DNA of 34,256 nucleotides from Alkalihalobacillus bogoriensis ATCC BAA-922 (GTDB lineage: Bacteria; Bacillota; Bacilli; Bacillales; Bacillaceae_F): the NCBI RefSeq assembly GCF_000621445.1, contig NZ_KK211283.1, positions 1-34,256 on the forward strand, in the 5' to 3' direction. Of this stretch, positions 8,662-16,073 are shown piece by piece (position 1 is the stretch's first letter; every line of letters starts with the position of its first letter). The translations under genes were made by a program, and so were the position numbers. The notes beneath the pieces are model-generated. The model worked only from the letters and a program-made list of their open reading frames with translations, was not told where the DNA came from and did not search any database.

Positions 8662-9172
8662 AAGTAACCCCCCTGTCTTTCATTTTTGCCTCTAATGCCA
8701 GAATCGCTCGATGTAGTGTGCTTTTGACTTTACTTTCACTCCACCCTAAAATTTCACATGTCTCTTTAATGCTAAACCTTTTTATCTTCCTCATGATAAT
8801 CACCATTTTCTGAGATGGCTTTAACTCATCAAGAGCTTGAAGCAGCTCTACGTTTTCTTCCTTTAACACAAACATCGTTTCTGGATTTCCTGCTGAACCT
8901 TCATTATCAACAGCCGAAACGTCCTTAAACATAAAAACCGTTTTTCGTTTTCGAATGTAATCAATCGTTGTTCGGTGGGCAATGGAGAACAACCACGTTT
9001 TTTCTGAGGCTTCCCCATGAAATGTATGGAGTTTTTTGTAGGCTTTGAAAAACGTTTCCTGTGTTAAATCTTCAGATTGTTGATAATCTCGTACCATCAT
9101 ATAGATATAGGATTGGATAGAATCACTGTGCATGTTATACCAATCCGCCATTAATTCGTAGTCTTCCGACAA
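8642..9172 (-). CDS. ECF-type RNA polymerase sigma factor
   Basis: This 176-aa protein is a group 4 (ECF) sigma factor. Region 2 covers about residues 10-80, with the core-binding and -10-recognition stretch DLTQETFFKAYKKLHTF and TWLFSIAHRTTIDYIRKRK. A linker leads to region 4 (about 115-165: FSIKETCEILGWSESKVKSTLHRA), the -35-recognition helix-turn-helix. I chose TTG 9172 because a strong AGGAGG site lies 7 nt upstream (plus-strand 9180-9184). The longer reading from 9217 contains this Shine-Dalgarno within its coding part. Its end overlaps the anti-sigma gene, implying translational coupling. It is in the same broad class as SigX, SigW and SigM of Bacillus; I cannot say which. Confidence 0.88.
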   Translation of the reverse strand: MSEDYELMADWYNMHSDSIQSYIYMMVRDYQQSEDLTQETFFKAYKKLHTFHGEASEKTWLFSIAHRTTIDYIRKRKTVFMFKDVSAVDNEGSAGNPETMFVLKEENVELLQALDELKPSQKMVIIMRKIKRFSIKETCEILGWSESKVKSTLHRAILALEAKMKDRGVTYEEITY

Positions 9173-9207
9173 GGTGACACCTCCTATTGTCTTTCTTTCA
9201 TTACTTA

Positions 9208-9211
9208 GACG
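9208..9211 (-). promoter_or_regulatory. Possible ECF -10 element (CGTC)
   Basis: On the minus strand a CGTC followed by TAAG lies 36 nt upstream of the sigma factor start, as expected for an autoregulated ECF promoter. The matching AAC-type -35 is not well placed (AACAAC is about 20 nt upstream rather than 16-17), so this is weak. Confidence 0.25.
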
Positions 9212-9432
9212 TAACATGTTTAAAAAAAGTGTTGTTTTTATAGAAAGTTTTTGTGGAAATGTTAAATTTAGTATATTTATGATACTCTATGAGGAAGCAA
9301 GGGTGAAGTGTTTTATTTAAGAGGACTACCAATACGATTGAAAGAGTAGAAGTAACATAGAACTGGATACAATTAGTTATAACAATACATAGAAGTAAGA
9401 AAAATCCATTTAGAAAGTGAGGGGAATATAGA

Positions 9433-9882
9433 ATGACGTTTAAAAAAGGGTGTCTTATTTCTCTAGGTATTGCTTTCATCTTGTTTTTGGCTCTTATAGG
9501 ATTTATTTCAAAGTTAGTAAATGAATCCTATAATAGTAATGAATTTCTACTTGTGAGTCAGTCTCCAAATAAAATCAATACCATAGAAATAGAAGAAGTC
9601 ACCTTCTTTCATTCGGTTCGTGGACCGAATATGGTCGAAATCAGGTATGAGGATCATATTATGGAACATAGGGTACATCCAGATGCAACCCACTTAACTT
9701 CATCAAACTTTCGTATTGAATGGGAAAGCGATACAGAGGCTACCATTTTTGTGATGGGTGATGAACAAAGGACAGAAGAAATTCAATTTAATGCAGATAA
9801 CGAATATCCATTTGAAATTACAGTAAGCAAGTATGGGGAATCTGAATTTTGGGATGACATAGAGGTAGATTTTTCAGAGTAA
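9433..9882 (+). CDS. Membrane-anchored protein of unknown function, copy 2
   Basis: This 149-aa protein is nearly identical to the product of 3518-3967, with the first 61 residues the same and 13 substitutions afterwards by my count. It has one N-terminal membrane helix (about 6-28) and an extracytoplasmic domain. The nucleotide match starts near the ATG and ends shortly after the stop, where both copies continue with an A-rich stretch and AAAGGGGA, so the duplication is essentially gene-sized. The start ATG follows GTGAGGGG. It stands alone on the plus strand between the sigma factor and tetR genes. Confidence 0.7.
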   Translation: MTFKKGCLISLGIAFILFLALIGFISKLVNESYNSNEFLLVSQSPNKINTIEIEEVTFFHSVRGPNMVEIRYEDHIMEHRVHPDATHLTSSNFRIEWESDTEATIFVMGDEQRTEEIQFNADNEYPFEITVSKYGESEFWDDIEVDFSE

Positions 9883-10081
9883 TCAAAAGCAAAAAAAGGG
9901 GAGAGTAGAGAATATGTCGTAGTTAAGTTAATAAAGGCAACTTTTGAATAGTGGAGAGTTGGTGTATGAAACATAATTTTGAGTAATAAGTTAAGTAGAG
10001 CAAAAAACAACAATGTGGGTCTGATTTTTTTGCAAATTCTGTTCATACTTTCTTGAATTTGTATCTGACTTCATGTATCCT

Positions 10082-10105
10082 AAAAGAGACTGAACGGTAT
10101 CTTTT
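10082..10105. promoter_or_regulatory. TetR-family operator, site 1
   Basis: The 24-bp imperfect palindrome has arms AAAAGAGAC and GTATCTTTT around TGAACG. It sits just upstream of the ribosome binding site of the tetR-type gene and matches the site at 10744-10767. It is likely an autoregulatory operator. Confidence 0.75.
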
Positions 10106-10120
10106 TTTTGGAGGGTGTTA

Positions 10121-10723
10121 ATGAAAAAGGGAGAGTTAACAAGACGTAATATTATACGAAAATCTGCTCTGGTTTTTAACAAACAAGGTTACAGGACCAC
10201 ATCGATGAGTGACATTATTCAGGAAACAAAAATTCAAAAAGGGGGGATTTATCGTCACTTTAAAGATAAAGAGCAGCTGATGGTCGAATCATTTCATTAT
10301 TCTACCGAAATCATGCGAAATCATTTAATAACAAGCGTGTTACAACACGAAAATGCAACAGACAAATTAATTGCATTTGGGGAGGCGTTTTTACAATTAA
10401 GTGAAGGAAAACCGATGATAGGCGGGTGTCCCATTTTTAATGCAGCGGTAGAAATGGATGATGTAGAAGAGAATGTATTACTGCCGTCGATTAATGAAGC
10501 AATCGATATGATGATAAACTGGATGGTAAAAATTATAGAGGATGGTATTAGAAATCAGGAGCTTAAGCCGTCAATACACCCATACGATACTGCAATTTAT
10601 ATCGTGTCAACACTGGAAGGTGGACTCGTATTAGACCGACTAAAGAAAGAAGAGAAATTAGCGGAGATTATCCTAAATAACTTAAGGCAATATATTTTAA
10701 TGATTTCGACCGAGCGGCAGTGA
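10121..10723 (+). CDS. TetR/AcrR family transcriptional regulator
   Basis: This 200-aa repressor-type protein has an N-terminal helix-turn-helix domain (about residues 5-52, with TRRNIIRKSALVFNKQGYRT, SMSDIIQETKIQKGGIYRHF and KDKEQL). The all-helical ligand-binding domain carries GGCPIFNAAVEMDD (about 105-118), a pattern seen in TetR proteins of the YfiR/AcuR-like group. The start is ATG 10121 behind GGAGGG at 10110-10115; GTG 10115 overlaps that site and is rejected. Near-identical 24-bp palindromes upstream of this gene and of the following hydrolase gene suggest it represses itself and the hydrolase. The ligand is unknown. Confidence 0.88.
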   Translation: MKKGELTRRNIIRKSALVFNKQGYRTTSMSDIIQETKIQKGGIYRHFKDKEQLMVESFHYSTEIMRNHLITSVLQHENATDKLIAFGEAFLQLSEGKPMIGGCPIFNAAVEMDDVEENVLLPSINEAIDMMINWMVKIIEDGIRNQELKPSIHPYDTAIYIVSTLEGGLVLDRLKKEEKLAEIILNNLRQYILMISTERQ

Positions 10724-10743
10724 CGCCGCTATTTTCACAGTTG

Positions 10744-10767
10744 AAAAGAGACTGATCGGTCTCTTTT
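10744..10767. promoter_or_regulatory. TetR-family operator, site 2
   Basis: The arms AAAAGAGAC and GTCTCTTTT are perfectly complementary (9 bp each) around TGATCG. The site lies between the tetR stop and the hydrolase gene, overlapping where its promoter should be. It is the better-conserved twin of the site at 10082-10105. Confidence 0.8.
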
Positions 10768-10784
10768 ATGAAGGGAGATATTAT

Positions 10785-11639
10785 ATGAGCTATTTATTAT
10801 TCATTGCTTTCTTAGTCCTAATTTTATTTTTGAGGAGCTATATCATACGTCATATATTCACACCGAAACGGAAAGAGGTAAAAGAATATCCGAATGCGAC
10901 TTATGACAACATTGAAATCAAACTCGATATTGGGACATTAAGCGGATGGCATATTAAAAGTGAGAGAACAAAAGGCTTCTTTTTACTAATACATGGATGG
11001 AGTTCTAATAAATCAGATATGTTACGATATGTCGATCCCTTAGTAGCTAATGGGTATGATGTAATCATTGTCGATGTTCTTGGTCATGGCCAAAGTGAGT
11101 TAAAACAAAACCAAGTGAGTATTGAATCGTTTGTACAAAGTATAACCGCAACGATTGATTATGTGTGTGTGAGGCCAGAACTGAGTCGACAAGCAATTTA
11201 TGTTTTAGGGCACTCAATGGGAGGAATCGCAGCTAGTATTGTGAATGCAACTGATTTAAGGATAAAAGCTCTTATTACCGATTCAATGCCTACATCTTTA
11301 GAGAATATTAGCAAATCAATGGCTGGACGAGTAACAATCCCTTATATGCCATTTGGTTGGCTATTAATAAGTTGGTTTCTAATACGAGGAGGTGTTTTTT
11401 TAAAAGCTAAAAGAGAATGGCGCTTAGACACAATATTGAAAACACAACAGTCCCCAGCTCTTGCGATACATTCTATTCATGATAAGAAAGTATCGGTATC
11501 CAATGTGGATGTCCTAGTAAAGGAGAGTAACTTTAAAGAAGTAATAAAAGTAGAAACAAAAGGTCACCACAACTGTGTAAAAGATCAATATTTTTGGGAT
11601 AACGTTTTTCATTTTTTAGCAAGCAATGAAAAGAGATAG
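10785..11639 (+). CDS. Alpha/beta hydrolase
   Basis: This 284-aa protein has a hydrophobic N-terminus (about residues 1-20) that could anchor it to the membrane, followed by an alpha/beta hydrolase domain. The oxyanion region is LLIHGWSSN (about 67-75). The nucleophile elbow is GHSMGG with Ser144. Asp233 (SIHDKK) and His261 (KGHHNC) complete a plausible catalytic triad. It resembles the BAAT/YqkD-like serine hydrolases found beside TetR regulators. The operator 18 bp upstream suggests induction by whatever ligand the TetR protein senses. The substrate is unknown. Confidence 0.85.
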   Translation: MSYLLFIAFLVLILFLRSYIIRHIFTPKRKEVKEYPNATYDNIEIKLDIGTLSGWHIKSERTKGFFLLIHGWSSNKSDMLRYVDPLVANGYDVIIVDVLGHGQSELKQNQVSIESFVQSITATIDYVCVRPELSRQAIYVLGHSMGGIAASIVNATDLRIKALITDSMPTSLENISKSMAGRVTIPYMPFGWLLISWFLIRGGVFLKAKREWRLDTILKTQQSPALAIHSIHDKKVSVSNVDVLVKESNFKEVIKVETKGHHNCVKDQYFWDNVFHFLASNEKR

Positions 11640-11978
11640 ATGCGGTATTTATTACGCATGTAAGTGTGCATTTCCAGGAAGAGACGAATTTTTTTCAAAA
11701 AAATCATTTTACAATTTCTCAACAAAACCTTAATTTAATAAAATATTAAAAATCTATTCTAACTGTATAATTAGATAGAATACATGGCCAAGTATAGTTT
11801 AGTGTTTAGTCTATAACTACCTGGAAACCCATTATGAAGGAATATGTGTACTATGTAGAGTTTTGCCCCTAGTAATGTTAATGGTTATGTAAAGTATCAT
11901 TCGTTTATATACAAGTAATTTAAGAGGAAACGCCATCTAGCTATTGGCGTTTTCTCTTTCGCTTAGGAGAAGATAATA
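11640..11978 (+). other. Long 5' region of the TraX-like gene with a leader hairpin
   Basis: No gene is seen in this stretch. At its end is a hairpin with an 11-bp stem (arms GAGGAAACGCC at 11924-11934 and GGCGTTTTCTC at 11946-11956) and an 11-nt loop. It stands directly before the AGGAGAAG ribosome binding site of the gene at 11979. The right arm merges with a pyrimidine-rich run (TTTTCTCTTT), so it could act as an attenuator or terminator in the leader. I do not recognise a known riboswitch aptamer in 11700-11920. Confidence 0.45.
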
Positions 11979-12773
11979 ATGAACAATACGAATATAAAAA
12001 TTATGGCCCTAATTATGATGTTAATTGATCACATTGGATATTATATTCCAGATACCCCTGTGTGGTTTCATTGGATTGGGAGAGTCGCTGCTCCTCTCTT
12101 TATTTATTGTGTAGTAATTGGTTATCACCATACAACGAATAAATCCAAGTATCTCGCCCGTTTAGGGGCGGCGGCGGTTGCCATGGGTTTATTGACGTTA
12201 TTTATCAATCGCCGTCTTGCCTATTTAGCTAGTATAGGGGAATTGGATGGGACATTGGACTATATTACTCATAACTTTTTTGCTTCCTTATTTTTAATAG
12301 CATTCATTATCATGTTATTGGAAAAAAAGAAAGTGAAATATATACTTTTGTTTATCATCTGGCAAGTTGTTTCAACTGTAATGGTACTTTATTTAGAAAG
12401 TAATGTTTTCGTATCTGTACCGTTGGAATTATTCATTTTTCCTCTCGTTGGTAATGTACTTTTGGTAGAAGGAAGTTTGTTCATCGTATTATTAGGAGTA
12501 GCTTTTTACTATACATATAATGATAAAGTAAAAGTCACAATCGGATACACCGCATTCTGCCTTCTTCTTGCATTATTGATACGAAGATGGGGGTGGATGA
12601 GAGAATGGTCATTTTTGCTTCCGTTTGCGGATTACCAGTGGATGATGATTTTTGCCTTGCTTTTCATCTTGTTATACAACGGAAAAAAAGGATTCGGTTT
12701 AAAATATTTTTTCTACCTATTCTATCCTATTCATATTGTAGCTCTTTATTTTATCGGTCGCTTCCTAGATTAG
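11979..12773 (+). CDS. TraX-like membrane protein
   Basis: This 264-aa polytopic membrane protein begins with the TraX family pattern KIMALIMMLIDHIGYYI and continues with IGRVAAPLFIYCVVIGY, covering the first two helices. About seven to eight hydrophobic segments follow. TraX of the F plasmid acetylates pilin; chromosomal homologues in Firmicutes are acyltransferase-like membrane proteins of unknown target. The start ATG is well placed behind AGGAGAAG. It is monocistronic and convergent with the gene at 12804-13274. Confidence 0.8.
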   Translation: MNNTNIKIMALIMMLIDHIGYYIPDTPVWFHWIGRVAAPLFIYCVVIGYHHTTNKSKYLARLGAAAVAMGLLTLFINRRLAYLASIGELDGTLDYITHNFFASLFLIAFIIMLLEKKKVKYILLFIIWQVVSTVMVLYLESNVFVSVPLELFIFPLVGNVLLVEGSLFIVLLGVAFYYTYNDKVKVTIGYTAFCLLLALLIRRWGWMREWSFLLPFADYQWMMIFALLFILLYNGKKGFGLKYFFYLFYPIHIVALYFIGRFLD

Positions 12774-12803
12774 TATAATGGGCAGAGGCAGCTACTCGAA
12801 TTT

Positions 12804-13274
12804 TCATTTTTCTTCAAGTTTCAACAATACATGGCTATTCGGCAGACAAGTAGCTGTAACAATATCGCCTGTCTGCAGTTTCCGAACGGTATGTGTTAGA
12901 AAAAAACGCTCACACTGTTGGTCTTCGATTGTAAGGCGATATAAGCCTTTTGACCCTCTTTCCACTTTTTGCACCTCACCTGTGACAGTGAAATCTTCTT
13001 TGTTCAACAAATGGGGAAGATCGTGTAGGAAAGGGAGACATATATAAACCCCAACAGTTAGAGCGATTATTACGCTTCCAAGGAAAACTAACGTAGCTCT
13101 CATGTTTTCTTTAAAATTTGTTGTTCTTCGCTTTTTTCTCCACTTGACTTGTCTTTTTTTATTTCTTTTATTTCTGAGTTCTTGTACGATATGCCAACTT
13201 AAAAATATTGGCATAAAGATGAGAATCACAATAGCAAAAAAGACACCTATCAAATAGTCAATCACTTGGCTCAC
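12804..13274 (-). CDS. Membrane protein of unknown function
   Basis: This 156-aa protein has two membrane segments (about residues 8-28 and 60-84) separated by a very basic cytoplasmic stretch (about 32-52, rich in Arg and Lys). A C-terminal domain of about 65 residues follows (FTVTGEVQKVERGSKGLYRL and onward), whose beta-strand pattern suggests a small OB-like barrel outside the membrane. I do not recognise the family. It ends convergently with the TraX-like gene. Confidence 0.55.
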   Translation of the reverse strand: MSQVIDYLIGVFFAIVILIFMPIFLSWHIVQELRNKRNKKRQVKWRKKRRTTNFKENMRATLVFLGSVIIALTVGVYICLPFLHDLPHLLNKEDFTVTGEVQKVERGSKGLYRLTIEDQQCERFFLTHTVRKLQTGDIVTATCLPNSHVLLKLEEK

Positions 13275-13519
13275 CTCTTGTATGATTTCTAAGTTTACTA
13301 TCTTTTACTAGAATACTCAAACATTGAAAATAGCTGTATTAAATCAACTGGACGCCATTTTTAAAAAATATTTATATAAAAAGAGTCAAAAGTAGCACTC
13401 CATTAGTTGTGTAATCGTGATACGAATGAGTTTGAATAGGAAAATGTAAATATTGTAACACCTGGTATGATTAGATAAAATGTCTAGATGGTTAAAAGAG
13501 AAAAAGCGGGGTGGGAAAA

Positions 13520-14554
13520 ATGGTTCAAAATAAAAAATGGGGCTTTATCGCGCTGATACTATTAGTTTTTATTTTACTGGCAGCGTGCCAATCAGCAGAT
13601 GAAGTAGACACAGCTGATAAAAATGACGAAAAAGCCATAGAACAACAGAATGTGCCAAGTGAAGAAAACGAACAAGAACAAGAACTTGTTGACAGTACAA
13701 TAGAAGAACCTGAAACAAGTGGCACTACAGAAAATCTAGGTGATTATGAAGTAGACTGGGAAATTAGAGTGGAAGAGTTAGAGGATAAATATCTCATTCA
13801 TGGAGAATCAAATTTATTGCCAGAAACAAAAGTAAGAGTGTATCTACAATCGCCTGATCATATTATTCAAGGGTATTCCGAGGATATCATGGTTGAAGAA
13901 GATGGATCGTTTTCAGGTGAGTTAGAGCACCTTCAACAATATGATACTGAAATGAATATAGGATTTGATGTGCGGCCAAGTCTACAAAAGGAAGAGATTT
14001 TACAACATTATGGACGTCAGTTTGAAAAGATGACTGGGCCATTCATGGCAGTCAGAGATAATTTTGGAAGGGAGTTAGTGTATTATGTAACGACAACATT
14101 AACCCATTATCCAGAAGAAAATCAATTAGCTGAACTCGTGTCAGAAAGACCAGAGTGGGATTTTCCAAGTGATCAAGGTGATTTAGAAGTAAGATTTGAC
14201 AATGTTGAAGTTGAAAAAGGGGAAAGTCGACTTTTTATTTCAGGAGAATCGAACTTATTGGATGGTAGTATCCTTGTTGTTGATGTGAGCCTTCCAGGAT
14301 ATAGAACGGTTGGGTATTCGGCTAAGAAGAAAGTGAATCCAGATGGAAGCTTTAATCTTAGTGTAAGTTATCCGACTGATATAGATGATGATGCTGAAAT
14401 GAATGTAATCATTCAGTTTACACCTTTTCGAGACAATAATCTTCCTTATATTATAGAACATTATGGTGTTAAAGGAGAGAATCTTAAAGGAGAATTTGTT
14501 GAGGACCATAGTTTTGACAACAAACATATAAAATTTAAGGTCAATGTCCAATAG
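13520..14554 (+). CDS. Acidic lipoprotein, tandem copy 1
   Basis: This 344-aa product has a lipoprotein signal (hydrophobic helix ending LLAAC, lipidated Cys23) and an acidic Glu/Asp/Gln linker (about 24-70). Two similar domains follow. Domain 1 (about 75-185) has VEELEDKYLIHGESNLLPET, then VEEDGSFSGEL, and ends HYGRQFEKMTGPF. Domain 2 (about 215-335) has VEKGESRLFISGESNLLDGS, then VNPDGSFNLSV, and ends HYGVKGENLKG. The internal duplication is clear from the shared GESNLL and DGSF blocks. The start is ATG 13520 behind GGGGTGGG. It is anchored outside the membrane; function unknown. Confidence 0.75.
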   Translation: MVQNKKWGFIALILLVFILLAACQSADEVDTADKNDEKAIEQQNVPSEENEQEQELVDSTIEEPETSGTTENLGDYEVDWEIRVEELEDKYLIHGESNLLPETKVRVYLQSPDHIIQGYSEDIMVEEDGSFSGELEHLQQYDTEMNIGFDVRPSLQKEEILQHYGRQFEKMTGPFMAVRDNFGRELVYYVTTTLTHYPEENQLAELVSERPEWDFPSDQGDLEVRFDNVEVEKGESRLFISGESNLLDGSILVVDVSLPGYRTVGYSAKKKVNPDGSFNLSVSYPTDIDDDAEMNVIIQFTPFRDNNLPYIIEHYGVKGENLKGEFVEDHSFDNKHIKFKVNVQ

Positions 14555-14595
14555 AATTGCAATAATGTAAGGAATATAACAAAGTGGAGGACAGT

Positions 14596-15612
14596 ATGTT
14601 TCAAAAGAATAAATTGTGTTATATGGCAATATTGTTTATCTTTATTTTACTAGCGGCTTGTAAATCAGCAGATGAAGTTAACACAACCGAAAAAGGTGAA
14701 GAACAAACGGAAGAACATAGTAATGTAGAAAATGAACGTGAAGCAGTTGAGATTAATATAGAAGAACCTGAAACGAGTGTGGCAAGGGAGGACCAAGGTG
14801 ACTTCGACATTAATTGGGAGATTACAGTAGAAGAGTTAGAAGACAAATATATTATCCATGGAGAATCGAATTTATTGCCTGAAACGAGAGTAAGGATATA
14901 TCTTAAATCACCCGATTATACGATAGTGGGCTATTATAAAAATTTGACTGTTGAAGAAGATGGAACATTCTCGGGTGAGTTAAATCACCTTCAAAAATAT
15001 GATACAGAAATTAATTTAGGCTTTGATGTAAGACCGCAAATGCAACAAGAAGAAATTCTAAATCATTATGGAGAACGATTTGAACATGCGACAGGACCAT
15101 TTGTCGCTGTAAGAGATAGTGATGGTGACGAGGTAGAGTATTATGTAACGACAACGTTGACACATTACCCTAAAAAAGGTGAATACACAGAGCTTGTGTC
15201 CGAAGTGCCGGAATGGGATTTTCCTAGTGACCAAGGTGACCTAGAGGTGAGAATTGAGATAGACGAAATTGAAAAAGATGAAAGTCGCTTTTATATTACA
15301 GGAAAAACAAATTTGTTAGATGGTAGTGTCCTTGCTGTTGATGTCAATCTCCCAGAGTATATATATTCCTTTGGGTATAACGCGCATAAGTATGTAAACC
15401 CTGACGGAAGTTTTTCAATTAGTGTTAAATATCCGCAAGATAAAGACGAGGATAAAATGGATTTAGTGTTTAAGTTTACGCCGTCTCAATATGGGCAAAG
15501 TGATTATATACAAAATCATTACGGACCTAAAGGAGAGAATTTACAAGGAGATATAGCAGAAGAACAAAGTGGTGGCATGAAGAATATTGAGTTACGAGTG
15601 AATGTTCAATAA
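14596..15612 (+). CDS. Acidic lipoprotein, tandem copy 2
   Basis: This 338-aa product is a full-length paralog of the preceding gene. It has the same lipobox (LLAAC, Cys22), an acidic linker and the same two-domain body (YIIHGESNLLPET and DGTFSGEL in domain 1; KTNLLDGSVLAVD and NPDGSFSISV in domain 2). The start is ATG 14596 with GGAGG at 14586-14590. It lies 41 bp after copy 1, so the pair is probably one transcript produced by tandem duplication. Function unknown. Confidence 0.75.
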   Translation: MFQKNKLCYMAILFIFILLAACKSADEVNTTEKGEEQTEEHSNVENEREAVEINIEEPETSVAREDQGDFDINWEITVEELEDKYIIHGESNLLPETRVRIYLKSPDYTIVGYYKNLTVEEDGTFSGELNHLQKYDTEINLGFDVRPQMQQEEILNHYGERFEHATGPFVAVRDSDGDEVEYYVTTTLTHYPKKGEYTELVSEVPEWDFPSDQGDLEVRIEIDEIEKDESRFYITGKTNLLDGSVLAVDVNLPEYIYSFGYNAHKYVNPDGSFSISVKYPQDKDEDKMDLVFKFTPSQYGQSDYIQNHYGPKGENLQGDIAEEQSGGMKNIELRVNVQ

Positions 15613-15634
15613 ACTGAAAGCTGTAGACATGTCG

Positions 15635-15820
15635 TTACGGACATCTGTTCCGCTATTTTGATAATAAATAACCTTTTTCAAAAGCTTACGGACACTGGTT
15701 CCTTTAAATGAGAAAAACGGATAGTTTTTATAGCTATATTGGGCCATTAGCGGAACGTATGTCCGTAAGAACTGAAAAAGACGGGATTTTCTTGAAATTG
15801 CGGAATACATGTCCGTTATG
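15635..15820. repeat. 186-bp dispersed element, four units (F-F-R-R), copy A
   Basis: Units of about 24 bp lie at 15635-15659 and 15686-15708 in the forward direction (TTACGGACATCTGTTCCGC type) and at 15746-15769 and 15797-15820 in reverse (GCGGAACGTATGTCCGTAA type). Start-to-start spacings are 51, 60 and 51. The same architecture recurs at 28884-29068. Spacer bases are also partly shared (for example GAAAAAC after unit 2 and a GGCCA just before unit 3). Confidence 0.85.
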
Positions 15821-15841
15821 ATGGAACAGACGAAAGAAAGT

Positions 15842-15874
15842 AGGCTACTCTTTTAAAATACGAGTGGCTTTTTT
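15842..15874 (+). terminator. Terminator after the repeat element
   Basis: GGCTACTC (15843-15850) pairs with GAGTGGCT (15862-15869), allowing wobbles, and is followed by T6. It probably ends the lipoprotein transcript downstream of the repeat element. Confidence 0.65.
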
Positions 15875-15965
15875 AAATTATTTCTTCCTTTCTTCAATAG
15901 AAAGATTAAATATAAAAGTTTTAAAACTTTTAAAATAGATATGTTAACTTTTCTAGGAAACCCCA

Positions 15966-16027
15966 TTGACAATCGTTTTCAATGAAGTTAAGATTATATT
16001 TGTGTTAAGTGGTGATAATGATTTTCA
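15966..16027 (+). promoter_or_regulatory. Promoter with two Fur-like boxes
   Basis: A perfect -35 TTGACA (15966-15971), a 17-bp spacer and TAAGAT (15989-15994) form a plausible vegetative promoter. TGACAATCGTTTTCA (15967-15981) overlaps the -35 and TGATAATGATTTTCA (16013-16027) lies downstream of the start site. Both resemble the 7-1-7 Fur box TGATAATNATTATCA, the second closely. Iron-dependent repression of the downstream ferric transporter is expected. Confidence 0.75.
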
Positions 16028-16073
16028 GTATCAGCACTTATGAAAAACAAACATAAAATGGGGGAAGAAACTG

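Noticed and set aside
12778-13047. Plus-strand open frame of 89 codons
   Set aside because: It is the shadow of the minus-strand membrane protein at 12804-13274, which has membrane helices and sensible composition.
15635-15820. CRISPR array
   Set aside because: Repeat units are in both orientations, imperfect and separated by partly conserved spacers. No cas gene is nearby.
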